NCBI GenBank assembly: GCA_041178325.1
Contig: JBEGVN010000102.1
Span: 1 to 64,000, forward strand
Source of the DNA: UBA6136 sp041178325
Lineage (GTDB): Bacteria > Pseudomonadota > Gammaproteobacteria > Methylococcales > Methylococcaceae
Length of the DNA stretch: 64,000 nt
Reading direction: 5' to 3'
A model generated the notes under the pieces. It was not told the origin of the DNA. It saw only the letters and a list, made by a program, of their open reading frames with translations, and did no database searches. Numbering within the stretch: the first letter of the stretch is position 1; the number at the start of each line of letters is the position of its first letter. The position numbers were made by a program, and so were the translations under genes. Positions 58,521 to 64,000 of this stretch are shown piece by piece.

Positions 58521-58635
58521 GGCTACTCAAACAGGCTAGACAAGGGGCAGGATGCCTCTGGGTTGGGATTCTGATTTTACGTTCAAAATGAAGGGACCAA
58601 AGATCCGGTCTTCTGAAAAACACCCTAATAATCCA

Positions 58636-59922
58636 TTAGGGCTGATGTTCGGTCGATATCGGATGAATGTGGTGGTCCTTGACCCAAAAGAGCAGTGTCG
58701 CAGTCGATACGGCGAGGGTGCCCAGCAACCAATACGCTGGAGCAATCGGGTCGCCGGTCGTTCGGAGGAGCCAGGCTGCGACCAAGGGTGTTGTTCCACC
58801 AAATACCCCGTGAGCAAGGTTGTAGGCCAAGGCAAGTCCTGTGCACCGGACCTCTCTTGGAATCAGTTCGACGTTAAGAGCGACCATGCCACCACTGGTC
58901 ATGGCGACAAGAAGGGCAAAGAGGACCTCGGCCAGAAACACTGGCGTTTCAATCGAGGAATGAATCAATTCAAAAAGCGGGAGAGCTCCCAAAACCAGGA
59001 GGGACATGCTGATAGTGACCACCTTGCGGCGTCCGATGCGATCGGAGATCCAGGCTGCCAATGGAAGTGACAGCAACAGAATCAGCATTGAAAGCGTATT
59101 GAGCTCCAACGCAACCGATTCTGAAAACTGATCAATGTTTCGGATGTAGGTGACGGCATAGACAAAGACAGTGTAATACGCCACACCAAAGCCAATATTA
59201 ATGAGTGCAACGCGCGCAATGTGTGAGCGATAGTTCCTGATTACTTCCCGAACGGAGCTTTTTTCAGTAGTGGATGGAAGTTCAGCCGGTAAGCTGCGTC
59301 GAATCCACCAGCCGGCAAGGGCGACCAAGCCACCCAAGGCAAAGGGAATCCGCCAGCCCCAAAGATCAAGCGCATCGGGTGCAAGAAAACTGGCGGTTAC
59401 CAAACCCACGCCGGATCCCAAAAGCATGCCAAAAACAGCACCCCAAGATCCCCAGATGGCGGTGAACGCCTTACGATGGGACGGGCCGTTTTCAGCAAGG
59501 TAGATCAGCGAGGAAGTGTATTCACCGCCGACCGAGAGACCCTGGATGATCCTGAGCACGACCAGAATGATAGGCGCGAAGATTCCAATGTGATCGTAGG
59601 TTGGCAGCAGTGCCATGAGCACAGTTGGAATCGCCATGGCAAGAACGGAGAGGGACATTGCAGCCTGTCGACCTAAAGAGTCTCCAATGCGGCCAAACAG
59701 GATGCCGCCGAGGGGACGCATGAGAAAGCCTGCGGCAAAGGCCCCAAATGAGGCAATCAAGGACAGACCAGGATCTGAGGAGGGGAAGAAGAGCTTGCCG
59801 AGAATGCCTGCGAAATAGCCATAAACGGCAAAGTCGTACCATTCCATCACGTTGCCAATCAGGCCAACGAGGATGATCTCCAATAAGCTACTTTGCCGTG
59901 TCGATGTCGAATGTTCAGTCAT
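58636..59922 (-). CDS. MFS transporter, metabolite:H+ symporter (MHS/ProP) family
   Basis: 428 residues, 12 spans. GLIGNVMEWYDFAVYGYFAG (about 18-37), FLMRPLGGILFGRIGDSLGRQ (65-85), GGEYTSSLIYLAENGP (132-147) and a second MFS motif SDRIGRRK near 285 are the MHS marks, as in ProP (osmolytes) and citrate or ketoglutarate permeases. Substrate undetermined. The 14-bp gap to the preceding gene suggests that it is in one operon with it. Confidence 0.88.
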   Translation of the reverse strand: MTEHSTSTRQSSLLEIILVGLIGNVMEWYDFAVYGYFAGILGKLFFPSSDPGLSLIASFGAFAAGFLMRPLGGILFGRIGDSLGRQAAMSLSVLAMAIPTVLMALLPTYDHIGIFAPIILVVLRIIQGLSVGGEYTSSLIYLAENGPSHRKAFTAIWGSWGAVFGMLLGSGVGLVTASFLAPDALDLWGWRIPFALGGLVALAGWWIRRSLPAELPSTTEKSSVREVIRNYRSHIARVALINIGFGVAYYTVFVYAVTYIRNIDQFSESVALELNTLSMLILLLSLPLAAWISDRIGRRKVVTISMSLLVLGALPLFELIHSSIETPVFLAEVLFALLVAMTSGGMVALNVELIPREVRCTGLALAYNLAHGVFGGTTPLVAAWLLRTTGDPIAPAYWLLGTLAVSTATLLFWVKDHHIHPISTEHQP

Positions 59923-59936
59923 GTTGGGGTTGAGGG

Positions 59937-60464
59937 CTATAGCTCGGAGGCGTCATCGGATGCCTCCACCCTGCCATGTCGCTCAGCAACAAGGGCATTG
60001 AGTCCCAGAAGTTCCAGCTTTGACCGTGTATGCCCTTTTTCGGCGCGCTGACCTAAAAAGAACCATGGATTATTACGATGGATCAGGCTCGCACTGACCA
60101 GAAAGAAAAGGACAGACAAACCGGCTTCAATATACAGCTCGCGCCAGAGGGAAAGGCCTGCGTAAACCAGACCGGCCACCCTAAGAAAGTTGAGAATTCC
60201 AGCGTAGACCTCTCCGGGTAGCGGAAAGTCGATGGCCGTGTGGTAGTGGCGATAGAGCTTCACATTTTCAGGGCTCAGGGTCTTGCAAAAAGGTGCGTCT
60301 TTCTTGGGGCGGCTGCTGATATTCATGATCCAAAAAAGAAGCCAGACGCCATAAGCGGTCCCAAGAAAAAGCTGAGTTGCCTTGGACAGTGATTCATAAC
60401 CCAGGGCCACTGTCACCGATATGATCAATAACCCCAGAAAATTGCCGACAAAAATACCCATCAT
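59937..60464 (-). CDS. Hypothetical membrane protein (175 aa)
   Basis: Not recognised. About four hydrophobic spans (residues 3-21, 31-50, 91-108 and 114-130) with a hydrophilic loop between spans 2 and 3 (SSRPKKDAPFCKTLSPENVKLYRHYH) and a charged C-terminal tail of about 45 residues (LGQRAEKGHTRSKLELLGL). No signal peptide. It lies 12 bp after the SaPE-like gene and 14 bp before the MFS gene, all minus strand, so it is part of that operon. Confidence 0.66.
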   Translation of the reverse strand: MMGIFVGNFLGLLIISVTVALGYESLSKATQLFLGTAYGVWLLFWIMNISSRPKKDAPFCKTLSPENVKLYRHYHTAIDFPLPGEVYAGILNFLRVAGLVYAGLSLWRELYIEAGLSVLFFLVSASLIHRNNPWFFLGQRAEKGHTRSKLELLGLNALVAERHGRVEASDDASEL

Positions 60465-60476
60465 CGCAGGTTCTCC

Positions 60477-60899
60477 TCACCGTCCCTGATATTGACGAAC
60501 CAGATCTGGAGCGATCCGACAGATAGCCTGAAGCCGATCATCGACAACGGTGTTTGGCTTGACTTCGAACCATTCCGAGGGCTCGGAATAGCTGAAGAGG
60601 ATGTCGCCATTGGCCATGTGGCCTGCGTACCCGGCGAGTGAGGAATACTGCTCCTTATTCTCATCGCAGTTCACCTCCAAAAGATAGGAGAGTGAAAGGG
60701 TGTGTAGTTTGGGGTCAGGACTTTCGTCATCGACAATCGCCCAGACTTTCCAGCCTTTTGCCGTTTTGGTGATTCGGGCATGGTCAATGTAGTAGGTTGT
60801 TCCTGAGCCTGGAACCTGAGCCACCTGATCCCAGGAACTGGCGAGCGCCGACAGCGGTATCAGCAGCATCAGGAGGGCACGAGAGAGCGGTTTTTTCAT
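60477..60899 (-). CDS. Secreted protein with surface-adhesin E-like (SaPE) domain
   Basis: 140 residues: signal peptide (about 1-20), then SSWDQVAQVPGSGTTYYID, TAKGWKVWAIVDDESPD and LLEVNCDENKEQYSSLAGYAG, the order seen in surface-adhesin protein E-like domains of gammaproteobacteria and betaproteobacteria, with the paired cysteines near 76 and 125. The family name comes from a Haemophilus adhesin; most members, and probably this one, have no proven adhesin role. First gene of a minus-strand run ending with the TSUP gene. Confidence 0.76.
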   Translation of the reverse strand: MKKPLSRALLMLLIPLSALASSWDQVAQVPGSGTTYYIDHARITKTAKGWKVWAIVDDESPDPKLHTLSLSYLLEVNCDENKEQYSSLAGYAGHMANGDILFSYSEPSEWFEVKPNTVVDDRLQAICRIAPDLVRQYQGR

Positions 60900-61291
60900 G
60901 TTGTCGTTCCGATGGTATGGACGCCATTCTACTCACTGGGGCCAGCGACACGTGCGAACTTCTTTTTCAAAGAACATGAGGAGGTTCCATCGGTGGTTTC
61001 AAGGTGAGGGTGGGCTGGCGTTTTTTTAGGGGGCCTAACCAGTAATTCCTCCTTGTATCGCAATGAATCAATGTAGGGGGAAGGGGCGCCATATATTCAA
61101 TCGTGGAATATTGTCTTGGGCGTTGTAAGGCGCTGCCATAGACCCGGATCTATTGGCTTTAGGGCTGTTCTGGGAGGAATAGATCGGATTTTCATGGATG
61201 CGTGGGATAGTCAATGCGAATGGATGCATAAAAATGAATGACAATCGCTCTTGTTTCCTGTTAAAACACCCTGAGAAAAGTGGGGTTGGAT
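60900..61291. other. 392-bp intergenic region before the cytochrome gene
   Basis: No supported gene. It has a short inverted repeat (ATATTC 61093-61098 with GAATAT 61106-61111) and purine-rich stretches around 60980-61010. Promoters for both divergent transcripts must be here. An RNA element cannot be ruled in or out by eye. Confidence 0.45.
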
Positions 61292-62863
61292 ATGCACCGG
61301 CACCAACCACTGGCATTCAACCTTTTGAAGAAGCACCCGGCGGGATACTCCATGATCCGTTCGACTCAAAAACTTTCCTGGGACTTTAAATCACTGAATG
61401 GACTGGGTTGGAGTCGCTGGTCGGCGCTCCTTCTGAGTGTGGGTGTTCTGGTTATTCTCAATGGGGTGATCGCAACTGCGACAGCCGCGCCTCAAGAGAT
61501 CACCACAGCAAATGAGTCATTCCCGTCGGATGCCGATCCTGAAGCCTGGGGCGATGCGGAAAAGCCGCAGACCGATAACCCGAAAGGAGACCGCCATTTG
61601 GGGGTTGCGAGCTGTGCGGGAAGTAATTGCCATGGGGCAACGCGCCCTTATCTCAGTTCGTCGGTTGAACAGAATGAATACACGATTTGGAATCGGGAGG
61701 ATCCCCATTCGCGGGCCTATCTGGTCCTTTTAAACGACCGATCCAAGAGAATTGCCCGTAACCTGGGGCTTCAAAAGCCGGCCAACGAATCCAAGGTTTG
61801 TCTTGATTGTCACGCAGACAATGTCCCGACGGAACTGCGTGGCAAGCGTTTTGATGTCACCGATGGTGTCGGTTGCGAAGCCTGCCATGGGGGGGGAAAT
61901 CGTTATTTAGGGCCTCACGTCTCTGGCGAAGTAACGCATGCTGACAACATCAAGAACGGGCTGTATCCCACAGAGAACCCCGAGAAACGTGCCGATATGT
62001 GCAACAAGTGTCATGTTGGTGACGAGGATCGCTTCGCGAACCATCGAATCATGGGGGCAGGTCACCCCCGGATCAGCTTCGAATTGGATACCTACACGGA
62101 AGTGCATAAGCACTATGTGGCGGATAAGGATTACTTCAAGCGCAAAGAGGTGGTTTCCCATGCGGGCATTTGGGCACTGGGACAGGTTCGGGCTTCGATC
62201 CGCTTTATCGATCTTTATCTTCATGGCAAGCACCAGTCTCAAGGCCTGATGCCGGAGCTATCCTTCTTTGACTGTCAGGCGTGTCATCACGACATTGAGG
62301 TTCCCAGTGATGCCTTTGGTCAGAACAAGTCTTTGGAAGAGCAGGCGGCATCAAACAAACTGGTCTGGGAAAAACGCAGCATTTCAGGTGCTGGCCCCGG
62401 CACCATTCGCTTCAATGACTCTGGGCTTCTGATGACAGCGATTCTGTCGGATGCCATCGCGCCGCAGGAAGCCAGCAGAATTCGTCAGGCTATTGGCGAG
62501 CTGCATAAGGCGAGCCAATCCGATGCGCATAAGATGCGCCAGGTGGCCGAGGGCTTGCTCAGAACTCTCCAGGATCTGGAGCCCACGATTGCGCATCACA
62601 CGTTCAACAATGCTGACTGCGCGGCGATATTGTCCGCTTTGGCCGAACGGAGTCGCCAGAACGACTACCTGAGTTTTGCCGCTGCAGAGCAGGTTGTCAT
62701 GGCGGTCGAGGCCATGCGGGCGACATTGCAGCAGAATGGCGATACCCGAATCGGGGATGCTTCCATGAATGCGCTGAGGGCGGCGACAGCAAGCACCGAG
62801 GCTTACCGTCCCGCAGCATTCCGTGAGGCCATTCAGGCACTGGGTGGTTCCCGGGGACATTGA
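61292..62863 (+). CDS. Multihaem cytochrome c (cytochrome c554-like), one CX4CH site
   Basis: Exported multihaem electron carrier or reductase. From the Met at 61292 (a GTG at 61280 and an ATG at 61352 are alternatives) 523 residues: signal/anchor segment about 44-66, then haem sites CLDCH (170-174), CEACH (195-199), CNKCH (237-241), CQACH (328-332), and CAGSNCH near 108, a CX4CH motif rather than CX2CH. The surrounding WNREDPHSRAY and GAGHPRISFELD stretches are typical of the c554/Cytochrome_C554 group. The last 150 residues are helical and lack haem. The following gene encodes a flavoprotein, so a periplasm-to-cytoplasm electron link is possible. Substrate unknown. Confidence 0.87.
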   Translation: MHRHQPLAFNLLKKHPAGYSMIRSTQKLSWDFKSLNGLGWSRWSALLLSVGVLVILNGVIATATAAPQEITTANESFPSDADPEAWGDAEKPQTDNPKGDRHLGVASCAGSNCHGATRPYLSSSVEQNEYTIWNREDPHSRAYLVLLNDRSKRIARNLGLQKPANESKVCLDCHADNVPTELRGKRFDVTDGVGCEACHGGGNRYLGPHVSGEVTHADNIKNGLYPTENPEKRADMCNKCHVGDEDRFANHRIMGAGHPRISFELDTYTEVHKHYVADKDYFKRKEVVSHAGIWALGQVRASIRFIDLYLHGKHQSQGLMPELSFFDCQACHHDIEVPSDAFGQNKSLEEQAASNKLVWEKRSISGAGPGTIRFNDSGLLMTAILSDAIAPQEASRIRQAIGELHKASQSDAHKMRQVAEGLLRTLQDLEPTIAHHTFNNADCAAILSALAERSRQNDYLSFAAAEQVVMAVEAMRATLQQNGDTRIGDASMNALRAATASTEAYRPAAFREAIQALGGSRGH

Positions 62864-62927
62864 ACCCGGGGGCTCAGAATAAGCATAGTTATCCAGTCAC
62901 GTCGCATCCCTTTTCCGGAGTCATAGG

Positions 62928-64000
62928 GTGAACAACGATTCGGGCAAATTCAGAGTCGCCATCGTCGGTTCGGGGCCAGCAGGCCTGAGCGCGGCGGGTC
63001 GCGCCGCAGAGTTAGGGATGTCTCATGTGCTCTTGGAGGCAACCGGTGGAATCTCCAACACGGTGAACTTCTGGTATCAGAAGGGCAAGCATGTGATGGA
63101 CGAGCCGACCAACATGCCGCTTCGAAGCAGTGTCAGATTTGCAGAAGGGACCCGGGAGGAAGTGCTGGAGGCCTGGGAACAGGATATCCAGCGACTCAAG
63201 ATCAATATTCGATTCAATGCAGCCCTTAAGGCGATTGAAGGTGAGGCCGGAGCCTACAAGCTGACCTTGGTTTCCGGAGATGTGATTGAGGCCGAGGCGG
63301 TCGTTCTGGCTATCGGCAACATGGGGAACATCCGAAAGCTCGGTATTCCCGGTGAAGATCATCCGATCGTGGGCTATAAGCTCGATGATGCCTCTGCCCT
63401 TCAAAACAAGCGCATTACGGTTGTTGGGGCGGGTGACTCGGCACTTGAAGATGCATTGGCTCTCGCCAAGCAGAATCAGGTGACTCTCATTAATCGTCGC
63501 AATGGCTTTGATCGGGCCAAGGGTCGAAATGCCGCAGCGATTCAGCGCGCCATAGCCAATAAGGAAGTAACGTGTATTTTCGAAGCAGCCCCTGAGGCTG
63601 TCGTTGAGAGTCAGTCTGGTGCCCCTGCAGACATCAAGATTGAGGCCAGTACAGGTTCGGTCACGGTTCCAACCGACATGATCATCATTCGCGCAGGTGC
63701 AATGCCTCAGCGAAAGCTTCTCGACAGCATGTCGCTGCAGTTCCCATCGGCTGATGAAACGGCATTCCCTATTATTGGGGAGGGCTATCAGGCAAGCCGC
63801 ACTGGGATCTACGTGATTGGCGCGCTCGCCGGTTGCCCTCTGATCAAGGAGGCGATGAACCAGGGCTATGAAGTCATCGAACATATCGACGGTCGTCCGA
63901 TTGATCCTGCCGATCAAGAGTTGGTCGAATCAGTTCTCAAGAATCTTCCTGGTTTCCAGGAGGTCAGGGAATCGCTCAAGGACCTCAAGAATCGTGCAGA
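62928..64000 (+). CDS. NAD(P)/FAD-dependent oxidoreductase (thioredoxin reductase-like), partial at window end
   Basis: GTG start with CGGAG upstream; the frame is open to the window edge (357 codons seen). FAD motif GSGPAGLSAAG starts at residue 14; the second Rossmann site VVGAGDSALEDAL is near 165-177; AIGNMGN near 129 and GIYVIGALAGCP near 286 complete the two-dinucleotide-binding fold. The CxxC redox pair of true thioredoxin reductase is absent, which recalls YpdA-type and related flavoproteins. Given position 64 bp after the multihaem cytochrome gene, it may pass electrons from NAD(P)H toward it, perhaps through domains in the unseen C-terminal part. Confidence 0.85.
   Translation, partial: MNNDSGKFRVAIVGSGPAGLSAAGRAAELGMSHVLLEATGGISNTVNFWYQKGKHVMDEPTNMPLRSSVRFAEGTREEVLEAWEQDIQRLKINIRFNAALKAIEGEAGAYKLTLVSGDVIEAEAVVLAIGNMGNIRKLGIPGEDHPIVGYKLDDASALQNKRITVVGAGDSALEDALALAKQNQVTLINRRNGFDRAKGRNAAAIQRAIANKEVTCIFEAAPEAVVESQSGAPADIKIEASTGSVTVPTDMIIIRAGAMPQRKLLDSMSLQFPSADETAFPIIGEGYQASRTGIYVIGALAGCPLIKEAMNQGYEVIEHIDGRPIDPADQELVESVLKNLPGFQEVRESLKDLKNRA

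Noticed and set aside
58552..59070. Plus-strand frame of 172 codons
   Set aside because: Overlaps the MHS-family transporter, whose motifs are certain on the minus strand.
60900..61291. Riboswitch or small RNA in the long gap
   Set aside because: Only one short inverted repeat is visible and no known consensus can be matched by eye.
63012..63917. Long minus-strand open frame (301 codons) opposite the last flavoprotein gene
   Set aside because: The plus strand there encodes a clear FAD/NAD(P) protein with two nucleotide motifs; the minus frame has no family features and is a shadow.

Overview
The window looks like a chromosomal segment of a Gram-negative proteobacterium, most likely a gammaproteobacterium. 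Evidence: the queG / nnr-tsaE-amidase neighbourhood as in enterobacteria, apolipoprotein N-acyltransferase, a bacterial lipocalin, several lipobox proteins, RND/TolC-type export and a Tat-exported multicopper oxidase. A multihaem cytochrome c, a NifJ-type pyruvate:ferredoxin oxidoreductase and heavy copper/metal handling suggest a metabolically versatile, perhaps chemolithotrophic, low-oxygen lifestyle. That last point is inference. I found no rRNA or tRNA gene and no CRISPR array.

Layout. 1-126: 3' end and right-end hairpin of an IS200/IS605-type tnpB element. 150-4046: amidase, tsaE and nnr (minus) divergent from queG (plus). 4141-18693: a metal (probably copper) region with a multicopper oxidase, three small lipoproteins, a TolC-like protein and a CusBA-type pair. 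This region is split by a 5.4-kb integrative element (about 6013-11419) with integrase, AlpA-like regulator, RepA-like ATPase, iteron-like repeats and small unknown genes. The element sits exactly in the 3' end of the oxidase gene: a 26-bp direct repeat encoding the copper-ligand motif flanks it, and the displaced original gene end and terminator lie at 11396-11505. 18874-22001: lipoprotein, exported peroxiredoxin, PfkB sugar kinase, small conserved protein, FixJ-like regulator. 22188-22664: two convergent paralogous mini-proteins, next to a second, internally deleted tnpB element (22676-23206). 23386-26428: monooxygenase-fold protein, Fe-alcohol dehydrogenase, Lnt.

26448-33278 is the most unusual part: a six-gene minus-strand cluster that pairs an intact P-type ATPase with a second P-type ATPase homologue that has lost the phosphorylation, actuator and hinge motifs, plus four small accessory proteins. 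It may be an undescribed two-ATPase membrane system.

33512-49695: lipocalin, FtsH (with a tiny overlapping upstream frame), YdcF/ElyC-like, Ppx/GppA, an ABC ATPase without a permease, a cation/proton antiporter, a GltD-like flavoprotein overlapping NifJ, a CAX-type exchanger, a Cys-repeat secreted protein and DUF2252. 49755-60899: 5-oxoprolinase, PEP synthase, cyclase-family lipoprotein, then a minus-strand run of SaPE-like protein, membrane protein, MHS-family MFS transporter, CorA-like channel and TauE/SafE permease. 61292-64000: a five-haem-motif cytochrome c followed by a flavoprotein oxidoreductase that runs off the window.

NifJ plus PEP synthase gives a route acetyl-CoA -> pyruvate -> PEP (or the reverse), with the GltD-like subunit the likely link between ferredoxin and NAD(P)H.
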